A program made the translations under genes and the position numbers. The notes beneath the pieces were generated by a model. It was not told where the DNA came from and made no database searches. It saw only the letters and a list, made by a program, of their open reading frames with translations. Below are positions 16,806 to 24,672 of a stretch of 35,941 bases of DNA, piece after piece; position 1 is the stretch's first letter; every line of letters begins with the position of its first letter. The stretch is from an uncultured Erysipelotrichaceae bacterium (GTDB lineage: Bacteria > Bacillota_I > Bacilli_A > RF39 > UBA660): NCBI GenBank assembly GCA_948439995.1, contig CAOJNP010000009.1:1-35941 (forward strand), in the 5' to 3' direction.

Positions 16806-18551
16806 TTATTCTAATACAGCTTTAATTCGTCTAATCCCAGCACTGGATGCTTCTTCTTTTTTGATTTTAAATTTACCAAGCTCATTGGTATTTTTAACGT
16901 GAGGACCACCACATATTTCTTTGGATACATTTCCTATAAAATATACGTTTACAAGATCTGGATATTTTTCAATAAACATGGCTTCTGCTCCAATTTCTAA
17001 AGCTTTTTGTTTTGTCATTTCTTCTTTTGTAACATCTAGGCCTTCTTGAATCCAGGAATTTACTAGACTCTCAATTTTTTCTTTTTCTTCTTCGGTTAAT
17101 TTATGATCACAGTTAAAATCAAAGCGTATTCTTTCTGCTGTTATGTTACTACCTCTTTGATGAGTGTCTTGTCCTAGTACTGCTTTTAAGGCTGCATTTA
17201 ATAAATGAGTTGTGGTATGATATTTGATTTCCATTTCTCCATTTCCAGCTAAACCACCTTTAAATTTTCCTGCTGCAGCTGTTCTAGATTTTTCTTGGTG
17301 TTCTTTCATTTTTTCTTGGAAGCCCTTTTCATCTACTTTCATATTTCTTTCCTTAGCAAGTTCTTGAGTAAGCTCAATTGGAAAACCATAGGTATCATAT
17401 AAATGAAAAGCAGTATATCCATCTATATCATTCTTTTTGGAAGCCATTTTTTCAAACTCTTTTAATCCTTTTTCTAAGGTACGATTAAACTTCTTTTTTT
17501 CTTCTTTTAAGATATTTAAAACAATTTCTTTCTTTTCATTTAATTCTGGATAATAATTTTCATATTTTGAAATGATTTTAGAAGCAATTTTTTCTTCCCA
17601 ATTACTTTCTATTTCAATATTTAATTTTTTCGCATGTCTTATTGCTCTTCTTATTAAACGTCTTAAAATATAACCCTGATCTGTGTTACTAGGAACAATA
17701 CCTGCTGGATCGGATGCAATAAATACTGCCGTTCTAATATGATCTGCAATAATTCTCATACTGATTTCGTTTTCTTGATAAGTAATATTTGCAATTTCTT
17801 CGATTAAATTAATGATATCTTTCCAAAGAGATGACTTATAATTATCATTTACTCCTTCTAAAACTGAAACAATTCTTTCATAGCCCATTCCTGTATCTAC
17901 GTTCTTCTTAGGTAAAAAAGAAATACTGCCATCACTTTTTCGATCATATTCCATAAAGACATTATTCCAGATTTCAACCCAGCGATCATCTTCTGGATCA
18001 AAAACGGTTGGAACGGGTTCGTCACTTCTCCAATAAAAAATTTCTGTATCAGAACCGCATGGTCCTGTTTCTCCTGCTTTCCAAAAATTATGTTCCATAC
18101 CCAAATAAGCTATTCTTTCTTTTGGAATGCCAAGTAAACTCCAAACTGATGCACTTTCTTCGTCCATTGGAATGGTATCATTACCTTTAAAAACTGTTAC
18201 CGCAAGGCGTTTTACTGGAATGTTTAATACACTCGTTAAAAATTCGAAACTATATTGAATGCTTTCTTTTTTAAAATAACTTCCTAAACTCCAATTTCCT
18301 AACATTTCAAAAAATGTATGATGTGTGGTATCTCCAATTTCTTCTAAATCGGTTAGTCGAATACATTTTTGATAGTCACATAAACGATCTCCACTTGGGT
18401 GTATTTCACCCATCAAGTATGGAATCAAGGGTTGCATTCCTGCAGTATTAAATAAAACTGAAGGATCATTTTCTGGCACAAGTGGTGCCGATGGAATTTG
18501 TTTGTGTCCTTTCTTTATAAAAAAATCAATGTATAAATCTTTAATATTCAT
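16806..18551 (-). CDS. alaS: Alanyl-tRNA synthetase, short form without C-Ala domain
   Basis: Charges tRNA-Ala and edits misacylated Ser/Gly. The catalytic class II core is complete (FNTAGMQPLIPYL, RLTDLEEIGDTTHHTFFEMLGNWS, WNNVFMEYDR, VDTGMGYER), the tRNA-recognition helices follow (DQGYILRRLIRRAIRHAK), and the editing domain has its zinc set H445-xxx-H449 and C547-xxx-H551 (CGGPH). The protein stops right after the editing domain at 581 aa, whereas standard bacterial AlaRS is about 870-880 aa; the oligomerising C-Ala domain is missing with no remnant downstream. Intact signature residues argue for a functional short form rather than a pseudogene. It follows the dNMP-kinase-like gene by 3 nt under an Ala T-box. 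Confidence 0.94.
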   Translation of the reverse strand: MNIKDLYIDFFIKKGHKQIPSAPLVPENDPSVLFNTAGMQPLIPYLMGEIHPSGDRLCDYQKCIRLTDLEEIGDTTHHTFFEMLGNWSLGSYFKKESIQYSFEFLTSVLNIPVKRLAVTVFKGNDTIPMDEESASVWSLLGIPKERIAYLGMEHNFWKAGETGPCGSDTEIFYWRSDEPVPTVFDPEDDRWVEIWNNVFMEYDRKSDGSISFLPKKNVDTGMGYERIVSVLEGVNDNYKSSLWKDIINLIEEIANITYQENEISMRIIADHIRTAVFIASDPAGIVPSNTDQGYILRRLIRRAIRHAKKLNIEIESNWEEKIASKIISKYENYYPELNEKKEIVLNILKEEKKKFNRTLEKGLKEFEKMASKKNDIDGYTAFHLYDTYGFPIELTQELAKERNMKVDEKGFQEKMKEHQEKSRTAAAGKFKGGLAGNGEMEIKYHTTTHLLNAALKAVLGQDTHQRGSNITAERIRFDFNCDHKLTEEEKEKIESLVNSWIQEGLDVTKEEMTKQKALEIGAEAMFIEKYPDLVNVYFIGNVSKEICGGPHVKNTNELGKFKIKKEEASSAGIRRIKAVLE

Positions 18552-18554
18552 TTT

Positions 18555-19094
18555 CTATACTCCTTTATCTATCTTTTCTAATATTTTTTCTATTTTTTCA
18601 ATTAACCCTTTTTTTTCACGATTTACAATGACAAAGTCAAAATCAGTAAAATGATCGAGTGCTGTCTCTGAAATATGACTTGCCTCTTTTTTGGATAAAT
18701 TCGATTCGCCATGTTCGTTTATAATATAAAAAGAATAAACTTTCGAATGATTTTGTTTTATTTTTTTTATTTCATTCGGAAATCGAACATCACTAATTAC
18801 TATATTATCATAAAAGTTTTGATATATTTTAATATCTTCTTTCATTCTGTCAATAAAGAAAAATGGCATATTCATATCATTTCTTATAAAATCCCCCATT
18901 TCTTGTAAAAAAGTTCTAGGTTTATTGTCTGTATTACCATCCCAATTCGTCATTTCTTTCGCTAATAATTTTACGTATTTACTATATTCTGTTAATATTG
19001 ATTTCTGATCTTTTTTATCGTAATAATGTTTTATTATTTTAGCGACTTCATTTTTTCCACTTCTTGCTTTTCCTGCGATTAAAAAAATTTGCAT
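18555..19094 (-). CDS. P-loop nucleotide kinase, deoxynucleoside-monophosphate-kinase-like
   Basis: A 179-aa protein with the P-loop GKARSGKN (8-15) and the motif IVISDVRFPNEI (about 95-106), which is typical of phage-type dNMP kinases and related AAA-like small kinases. It would phosphorylate a (deoxy)nucleoside monophosphate; the exact substrate cannot be read. The start is the ATG at 19094, preceded by AGAGGA; a longer frame to 19142 is excluded because it would run through the T-box terminator. It is the first gene of the T-box-controlled unit and lies 3 nt ahead of alaS, so a nucleotide kinase is here tied to tRNA-Ala charging. Confidence 0.78.
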   Translation of the reverse strand: MQIFLIAGKARSGKNEVAKIIKHYYDKKDQKSILTEYSKYVKLLAKEMTNWDGNTDNKPRTFLQEMGDFIRNDMNMPFFFIDRMKEDIKIYQNFYDNIVISDVRFPNEIKKIKQNHSKVYSFYIINEHGESNLSKKEASHISETALDHFTDFDFVIVNREKKGLIEKIEKILEKIDKGV

Positions 19095-19109
19095 TGGTTC
19101 CTCTTTTCT

Positions 19110-19316
19110 AAAAAAATACCACAGATTACTTCCAAGGAGCAATTCTGCGGTACCATCCTTTTTTTTACTTTCTTAACATAACGAGTCTTCCCGATTAATC
19201 TTAGAAGGTAGCTATCAAAGTTTCTTTTGTAAGTTTTCACCAATTTCTTACTCTCTTTTTAAAAAGATTTTCTTTTATTTTCCTTCTTCATCGATTAATA
19301 AAATTTCACTATCATC
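19110..19316 (-). promoter_or_regulatory. T-box riboswitch, alanine type, controlling the kinase-alaS operon
   Basis: The minus strand has the stem-I AGAGAG bulge and GGTG distal loop (about 19234-19256), a specifier loop with GATAGCTA giving specifier GCT (19210-19212, Ala), and the T-box GGATGGTACCGCA (about 19146-19158). The base of stem I pairs AGAAGG (19282-19287) with CCTTCT (19203-19208), and AAAG pairs with CTTT above the specifier loop. The terminator pairs ACCGCAG with CTGTGGT and ends in seven T (19110-19116). Stem I starts inside the last codons of the upstream AI-2E-family gene, whose stop codon lies in the specifier-loop strand. Confidence 0.9.
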
Positions 19317-20444
19317 AAATAAATTATACTTTTCTACAAAGAATTTGTAAACAACTTTTGCAAGAGCAATGGAAGGCGTGGCTAAAATCATACCAAGAAT
19401 CCCAAAGAAGTGTTCAAAAATTAACAGACCTAAAATGATGGTGATAGGATGTAATTTCATCGTTTTACTCATAACAACTGGTTGTAAGATAAAATTTTCA
19501 ATTAATTGCACAACTACTACTATTACTAGTGTCATAATTCCTAAAATATTACCTTGACTAAATCCAATTAAAACAGCCGCTGCTCCTCCAATATAAGGGC
19601 CAACATATGGAATTAAATCGGTTAATCCACAAAATAATCCAAATAAAAGTGGTGCTTGAAGTCCAACAATAGCAAAACCCAGTGAATCTCCAACAAAAAC
19701 CATAGAAGCTACTAATAAAGTACCATTTACGCTTTTTCTTACTTCAGTGCTAATATTTGTAATTAATAAAGAGAGTTCAAAACGATTTTTTTTAGGAAAT
19801 AAATTTAATAGATGATGATTAATGGAATCAAAGTCTAATAACATATATAAACCAATTACCAATCCAAAGCCAATTGTTAATAAACTAGAAAAGAAACTGC
19901 CTACGAAATTGATTATAAAAGCAGGTAAATTGGTTGTGAAATCGTGGAAAAAGCGATTCATAGTTTCCATTAAGCTGGTCTGTACATTAGATAAATCAAT
20001 TCCATTAAAACTTGATAAATTTCCAAAAAAAGTATTGACTTCTTTTTCAACAGTTTTAAATATTTCTGGAAAGTTTACTAATAATTCATTTAATTGATTA
20101 TAAAGTGTTGGAATTAATAAACGGAAAAATACTACTATAAATAGTATAAAACAGGAATAAACTAGAAAGGATCCAGCCATTCTTGGAAACCCTTTGGATT
20201 CCATTTTTTTGACAATTGGATTAAAAATCCAAGCAATGACAAAACCAATAAATAATGGCGATAGTACTTTTAATATTTGAAATAAAAATTGGATGACTCC
20301 CCATTCTCTTAAAATAATTGTCACGATTAGCATAATGGCAATAATCATTCCAATATAAAGCAAGTGCAATATTTTCTTGGAAAGACTAACTACTTCATTT
20401 ACTTCAATTAAATCTATTTTGTCTTTATTTTTTCGAAAGTTCAT
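19275..20444 (-). CDS. AI-2E family membrane transporter (YrrI-like)
   Basis: A 389-aa polytopic membrane protein with about eight spans and the family signature DLIPYVGPYIGGAAAVLIG in the second half, plus NFILQPVVMSKTMKLHP and the final MILATPSIALAKV. Members include the AI-2 exporter TqsA and sodium/proton antiporters; substrate cannot be assigned. B. subtilis yrrI occupies the same place upstream of alaS. The ribosome site AGGAG is rather far (about 12 nt) from the ATG. Its last codons double as promoter and T-box stem I for the next operon. Confidence 0.9.
   Translation of the reverse strand: MNFRKNKDKIDLIEVNEVVSLSKKILHLLYIGMIIAIMLIVTIILREWGVIQFLFQILKVLSPLFIGFVIAWIFNPIVKKMESKGFPRMAGSFLVYSCFILFIVVFFRLLIPTLYNQLNELLVNFPEIFKTVEKEVNTFFGNLSSFNGIDLSNVQTSLMETMNRFFHDFTTNLPAFIINFVGSFFSSLLTIGFGLVIGLYMLLDFDSINHHLLNLFPKKNRFELSLLITNISTEVRKSVNGTLLVASMVFVGDSLGFAIVGLQAPLLFGLFCGLTDLIPYVGPYIGGAAAVLIGFSQGNILGIMTLVIVVVVQLIENFILQPVVMSKTMKLHPITIILGLLIFEHFFGILGMILATPSIALAKVVYKFFVEKYNLFDDSEILLIDEEGK
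19323..19351 (-). promoter_or_regulatory. Promoter of the T-box-alaS operon, inside the upstream gene
   Basis: TTTACA (19346-19351), 17-nt spacer, TATAAT (19323-19328). It lies within the final 25 codons of the AI-2E-family gene and would start transcription near 19316, just ahead of stem I. Confidence 0.7.
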
Positions 20445-20556
20445 ATTTTAAAAACACTCCTATCTACTATAGGTAATTATGATCAGAAATTAAAAATTTT
20501 AATCATTTTTATTATATTACGCATTTTATGAAATTTCTAGTTTTACTTTTGCTTTT

Positions 20557-20583
20557 AAAAAAAGAATGTATTAGTTACATTCT
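20557..20583 (-). terminator. Intrinsic terminator of the acidic membrane protein gene
   Basis: The 7-bp stem GAATGTA/TACATTC (20576-20582 with 20564-20570), 5-nt loop and seven T on the minus strand. The stop codon (20575-20577) is inside the hairpin. Confidence 0.85.
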
Positions 20584-21444
20584 ATTTTCATCATGATAAA
20601 TTGGAATTTCATTTTCTAAACTTGGAAACATCATATTTGGTGTTTCTTGTTCAGTTTTTTGCATCACTTCTGGATTTAATTTTGGTAATTCAATCTTTTT
20701 TGGTAAATCCATTGGTGGATTTGAAGTATTTACAACATTCTCTTCTTCTGCTTTATTATTTACATAAACGGAGCTAAATTGTGTTGGATTTGGCATGGTA
20801 TTAATATCTGTTGTTTCTGTTATATTTACTGGATCTAAATTCATTTCAATTGTAGGTTCTGTTTGTTTTGGAGGATCATATAAATTCAGATTTGTATTAC
20901 TATTTTCTTTTTCTTCTTCCATTTTTGATGTTTCCATATTTTGATTTTTTATTTGATTTTGGATATCATCATAATGATTTGGCTCTGCTACAAAGGTATC
21001 TTCACTTAATCCAATGCTTTCTAATTCTTTTGAAATCGAAGCTGCTAATGCATCAAAATCAAAATCACTTTTTGGTGGAACTGGCACATTCTCTAATTCT
21101 TCTTCTGATGAAGGTTCTTCCATTACTGTAGATTCTTCATTCACTTCTGTTTCTTTTAAAGTGATTATATCACTCGCTTGTGTATTTAAAAAATCATTTG
21201 TTTTATTATTATTTGGAAGTTCTACATTGGTAATTGAATCATTAGTACCAAATGCTACCTCACTTTTTATATTTGTTTCATTCATATTCTCATTGTTTGT
21301 TTGTTCGTTTGCTATATTACGCTCTTTTTGATCTTTTTTTCCGAAGAATAAAATAATTAAAAACGCTAGCACTAAAATGGATACCGATGTAAATAAAATT
21401 ATTCCAAAATTTTCATTACTATATAAACTGGTTAAAAAATCCAT
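20575..21444 (-). CDS. Single-pass membrane protein with long acidic disordered tail
   Basis: Not recognised. From the ATG at 21444 (AAAGGTGGTG upstream) it is 289 aa: a short N-terminus, one transmembrane segment (about residues 14-35) ending in GKKDQKER, which by the positive-inside rule puts the tail in the cytoplasm, then about 250 residues of Asn/Glu/Pro/Thr-rich low-complexity sequence. A short possible helix (FDFDALAASISKELESIGL, about 127-145) is the only ordered-looking piece. The architecture resembles membrane-anchored scaffold or division proteins, but no family motif supports that. It lies between yneF and the AI-2E-family gene and has its own terminator. Confidence 0.75.
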   Translation of the reverse strand: MDFLTSLYSNENFGIILFTSVSILVLAFLIILFFGKKDQKERNIANEQTNNENMNETNIKSEVAFGTNDSITNVELPNNNKTNDFLNTQASDIITLKETEVNEESTVMEEPSSEEELENVPVPPKSDFDFDALAASISKELESIGLSEDTFVAEPNHYDDIQNQIKNQNMETSKMEEEKENSNTNLNLYDPPKQTEPTIEMNLDPVNITETTDINTMPNPTQFSSVYVNNKAEEENVVNTSNPPMDLPKKIELPKLNPEVMQKTEQETPNMMFPSLENEIPIYHDENRM

Positions 21445-21579
21445 TTTACTCACCACCTTTTATTCTATTGATAGAATATCATAAATACTTTTCAAAAGTC
21501 AATACTGATTGTCGACTTCTGTTTGTTTCATTAATTTTTATGTCATTTCAAGAAATTTATTCCTCAAAAAAAGAAATAA

Positions 21580-21789
21580 TTACATATTTCTTGTCATTTG
21601 ATTCATTACTTGTTTTACTTGTTTTTGGCTTGGTTTTCTACCCATACTACTCATCATTGCTTCAATCATCTTTTCATTGATTGGAGGATTTTTTTGCATA
21701 TATTTTTTCATAGCAATTCGAGCTACTAAAAATCCAGTTACTGCTCCAATTACAAGTCCTAATAAAATTAAAAGTATATCGTGTAACAT
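21580..21789 (-). CDS. yneF: YneF family small membrane protein (UPF0154)
   Basis: A 69-aa protein with one N-terminal transmembrane segment (ILLILLGLVIGAVTGFLVAR, about 5-24) followed by the UPF0154 core KKYMQKNPPINEKMIEAMM and MGRKPSQKQVKQVM. Function is unknown. The AGAGGTT ribosome site and conserved position next to the sirA-like gene and the transketolase-family gene match B. subtilis. Confidence 0.93.
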   Translation of the reverse strand: MLHDILLILLGLVIGAVTGFLVARIAMKKYMQKNPPINEKMIEAMMSSMGRKPSQKQVKQVMNQMTRNM

Positions 21790-21843
21790 GCTTAACCTCT
21801 TTTCATATTTCTATTTTACTAAAGATTATGCTGAAACTCAAGG

Positions 21844-22260
21844 TTATATCATTATTTTATCTAACCAAAAATAATCTTTGTTTTTAAAATCGCAGAAAAA
21901 TAAATTATGTTCTTCTTCTAAGTCTTTCATAAAAGTAGGTCTTAAAACTGTACTTTCCATTTCTAAAAATGTTTTACAAACTTTTAAAACTGTTTTTTCA
22001 TGTCGATAAGCATCATGAATTTGATGAACATTACTATATTTTGTGTAAAAATAATTATCTTTATATTTTTTAAAAAGAGTAATATCCAATTGTTTTGGAT
22101 TAAATAAATCAACAATTCGTTCAAATAAATCTAATCCTAAATGAATATCACTTCGATCAACATAATATATTTGTTCTAAAGTTCTATAAAGGTGATATGG
22201 ATTTTTTTTCGTTAACATAGCATACTCATCCTTTATTTTAAAAATATAAAATTGTCTCAT
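21844..22260 (-). CDS. sirA: SirA-like protein (sporulation inhibitor of replication)
   Basis: In B. subtilis SirA binds DnaA domain I and blocks new replication rounds at sporulation onset. This 138-aa protein starts MRQFYIFKIKDEYA, comparable with YTYLIKEEFA of SirA, and ends FFCDFKNKDYFWLDKI, comparable with FLAMDFNSKRYGWL. It sits between yneF and the transketolase-family gene exactly as in B. subtilis. The ATG at 22260 follows GGGTGAAGGG; the frame opens with a GTG three codons earlier. Similarity is recognisable but modest, so the call rests on both sequence and synteny. Confidence 0.72.
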   Translation of the reverse strand: MRQFYIFKIKDEYAMLTKKNPYHLYRTLEQIYYVDRSDIHLGLDLFERIVDLFNPKQLDITLFKKYKDNYFYTKYSNVHQIHDAYRHEKTVLKVCKTFLEMESTVLRPTFMKDLEEEHNLFFCDFKNKDYFWLDKIMI

Positions 22261-22294
22261 ACCCTTCACCCAATTTTAGAGTATCACTATTTTC

Positions 22295-22334
22295 TTAAAA
22301 AAAATGTCGAAATTTATTTTAATAAATTTTCGAC
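22295..22334 (-). terminator. Intrinsic terminator of the transketolase-family gene
   Basis: A long stem (GTCGAAAATTTAT with ATAAATTTCGAC, one bulge; 22306-22334) is followed on the minus strand by a run of T (22297-22304). It covers the last six codons and the stop codon (22314-22316). Confidence 0.85.
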
Positions 22335-24293
22335 TTTAATTTTTAAAGATTCATAATCAAATCCCATTTTCTTTAATACTTCATTTGAATGGCCACTGTA
22401 ACCATAATCATTTAACCCAATAACCATTTCATTATTACTAGCAAAACGATTCCAAATAAGAGGATTGCTTGCTTCGATTACAATTCGTTTTATATTTTTT
22501 GGTAGAATAAGTTCTTCATACTCTTTTCCTTCACTTAAAAACAATTCCATGGAGGGCATTGACACAACTCGTAAATCCAAACCATTTTTTTCTAAGTCGT
22601 AAGCAATCTGTAATGTATATGGTAATTCACTTCCCGAACTGATTAAAATTCCATCCAATCGATTTTTTTCTTGTTTGATAATATAAGCTCCCTTTGAAAC
22701 CATTTTTGCATTGCTATTTGGTAGTTTTGGAGCATTATTTTGAGTAATGATTAATGCTGATGGAAGGTTTCTTTTTAGTATAGTTTCCCAAGAACCCATT
22801 ACTTCTAAAATGTCAGCTGGTCGATAAACTACTAAATTTGGAATGGTATGCAACATAGATAATTGTTCAATCGGTTCGGCAGCGGGTCCTTGCTCTCCTA
22901 CACTAATTGTGTCATGCGTAAAAATATAAGTAACTGGTATATTCATCAAAGAAGACATACGGATAGATGGTTTAATATAATCTGCATAAATCAATTTTGT
23001 ACTTCCAAACACTTTTAATCCAGTTACTGCCATCCCATTGATAATTGATCCCATTGCATGACTTCTTAATCCAAAATAAATATTTCGTATCCATTTATTT
23101 TTTTCTGATAATTCATTTTGTTTAATAAAAGTTTGACAAGTTGAAAAATGGTCTGTACTACCTCCTAAAAATAGATTACTTTGCGGAGCGATCATATTCA
23201 TTATTTTTTGATTTGTCTCAGTTAAAGGTTCACAATATCCATCATTAATTTTATAATGATCCGAATCAAATGAGAGATGAAGTTGTTTTTGGGATATAGA
23301 ATCTATGATTTCTTTCAATTTTAAGCTGGTACTACTATTGGAACGGTTATAAATTTCAATCCACTTTTTATATTTTTTTTCTGTTCTTTCTTGTATGTTT
23401 TTTTGCATGAATATCATACTGTCTTTAGAGATTTCAAAAGGTGGCAAGAATAAATTCCATTTTTTTCTTAAATTAGCTACATCAGTAGTTGCCAAAGGAT
23501 TATTATATGTTATATTTGTATTTTCATTAAAAGATTCTTTTCCAAGAGCTACTTTCATAATCAAAATGGATGGCTTTCCACTTTTTTTTGCATTCAGGAT
23601 TGCTTTATCAATTTCTTTTATATTGGTTCCATCTTTTAAATAATCAACATAAAAACCCATTGCTTGATATTTTTTTACCATATCTTCTTGTTTTACTATA
23701 TCAAGTGGTCCATCTTGGATCATATTGTTGTGGATATATAAAAAAATTAAATTGCTAATTTTTTTAGATGCAGCAAAAGATAATGATTCTTCTGCATTTC
23801 CTTTTATCATGTCACGGTCTGTACAAATACAATATGTGTCATAATCCAATAATTTGATACGATCATCTTCATTATCAATTATCGTTTGGCATATATTTCT
23901 TGCAAGCGCCATTCCTACTGCATTACCAATTCCTTCCCCAAATAATCCCGTTGAAATTTCAATACCTGGAGTTAAACCATATTCTGGATATCCAGGAGTA
24001 ATGGATCCAAGTGAGCAATAATTCATTAAATCTTCTTTGCGAATTGAATAACCACACAAATATAGCATTGCATAAAGTAGACTAGAAGCATTTCCAGAAG
24101 ATAAAACAACACGATCTCGATTGATCCAATTTGGCTCATTCGGTCGAACTATTAAATGTCTAGAAAATAAAGTGTATATGGTAGGTGCCATACTAAGAAC
24201 TAATCCTGGAGATCCACTTTTGGCTCTTGATATCATATCAATACTTAACATTTTTAATTCGTTTAAAGTTCTAATATCATCTTGATTCATCAT
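22314..24293 (-). CDS. Transketolase-family protein with degenerate active site (probable pseudoenzyme)
   Basis: Full-length transketolase architecture (659 aa; E. coli TktA is 663) in the place where B. subtilis has tkt. Most catalytic and cofactor residues are replaced. By alignment with TktA from memory: H26 to S28 (SGSPG), H66 to N68 (SSGNAS), H100 to Y102 (TPGYPE), GDG154-156 to T158-D159-R160, E160 to K164, H261 to Y263, the thiamine-activating E411 to S411 (GLRSHAM), D469 to Q468, H473 to A472 (GPAAEP) and R520 to Q518. Mg ligands D159 and N189, and THDT, remain. The frame is intact with normal codon use, a terminator and an extended -10 promoter, so it is expressed and selected. It is unlikely to be an ordinary transketolase; a structural or regulatory role is inference. 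Start could be either of two adjacent ATG codons. Confidence 0.88.
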   Translation of the reverse strand: MMNQDDIRTLNELKMLSIDMISRAKSGSPGLVLSMAPTIYTLFSRHLIVRPNEPNWINRDRVVLSSGNASSLLYAMLYLCGYSIRKEDLMNYCSLGSITPGYPEYGLTPGIEISTGLFGEGIGNAVGMALARNICQTIIDNEDDRIKLLDYDTYCICTDRDMIKGNAEESLSFAASKKISNLIFLYIHNNMIQDGPLDIVKQEDMVKKYQAMGFYVDYLKDGTNIKEIDKAILNAKKSGKPSILIMKVALGKESFNENTNITYNNPLATTDVANLRKKWNLFLPPFEISKDSMIFMQKNIQERTEKKYKKWIEIYNRSNSSTSLKLKEIIDSISQKQLHLSFDSDHYKINDGYCEPLTETNQKIMNMIAPQSNLFLGGSTDHFSTCQTFIKQNELSEKNKWIRNIYFGLRSHAMGSIINGMAVTGLKVFGSTKLIYADYIKPSIRMSSLMNIPVTYIFTHDTISVGEQGPAAEPIEQLSMLHTIPNLVVYRPADILEVMGSWETILKRNLPSALIITQNNAPKLPNSNAKMVSKGAYIIKQEKNRLDGILISSGSELPYTLQIAYDLEKNGLDLRVVSMPSMELFLSEGKEYEELILPKNIKRIVIEASNPLIWNRFASNNEMVIGLNDYGYSGHSNEVLKKMGFDYESLKIKVENLLK

Positions 24294-24317
24294 AACACCC
24301 TCTTATTATTTTGGTTT

Positions 24318-24328
24318 ATTATACCAAA
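24318..24328 (-). promoter_or_regulatory. Extended -10 promoter of the transketolase-family gene
   Basis: TGGTATAAT (-10 at 24318-24323) with an upstream TG; no good -35. It gives the gene a start independent of the SOS operon upstream. Confidence 0.5.
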
Positions 24329-24380
24329 AAATAGTGATTCGGGAAAAACTTTTGAATCTTTTTTTAATAATTAGACATTA

Positions 24381-24671
24381 TTAATTTAAAACTTTTTCGA
24401 ACGAAGAGTTGGATTTTAAGATATGAATTTCTAATTTTTCACATAAAGAGAGGAGTACGGAAAAAATACTAGAAATATCGAATTCTTGAGAGTATTTGTC
24501 TTCTTCATATAAATCATTTGCTAAATCTACTACTTTTTCAAACAGGCAAAAAATTTCTTCATTTAATAAATTATTATGGTATTTTTCTTTTACAATTTCT
24601 TTGACATAATTTTGAATCATTACCAAACTACTTTTTGCTTTTATTTTTTCAATTAATTCTTTTTTACACAT
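24381..24671 (-). CDS. Hypothetical helical protein, 96 aa, in LexA-controlled operon
   Basis: Not recognised. Almost wholly helical, Lys/Glu/Leu rich, with three cysteines and no membrane span. It starts 2 nt after the small membrane protein gene and uses the AAAGGAGG site contained in that gene's last codons, so the two are co-translated. By position it corresponds to yneB/ynzC in the B. subtilis SOS operon, but the sequence is neither a resolvase nor a YnzC protein. Confidence 0.7.
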   Translation of the reverse strand: MCKKELIEKIKAKSSLVMIQNYVKEIVKEKYHNNLLNEEIFCLFEKVVDLANDLYEEDKYSQEFDISSIFSVLLSLCEKLEIHILKSNSSFEKVLN

Positions 24672-24672
24672 A

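Noticed and set aside
16806-18551. alaS as a truncated pseudogene
   Set aside because: The frame is intact, ends naturally after the zinc editing site, keeps all signature residues and has a functional-looking T-box; short AlaRS forms are known.
20868-21331. Plus-strand frames opposite the acidic membrane protein
   Set aside because: They are hydrophobic mirror images of Glu/Asn-rich codons, with no ribosome site or promoter.
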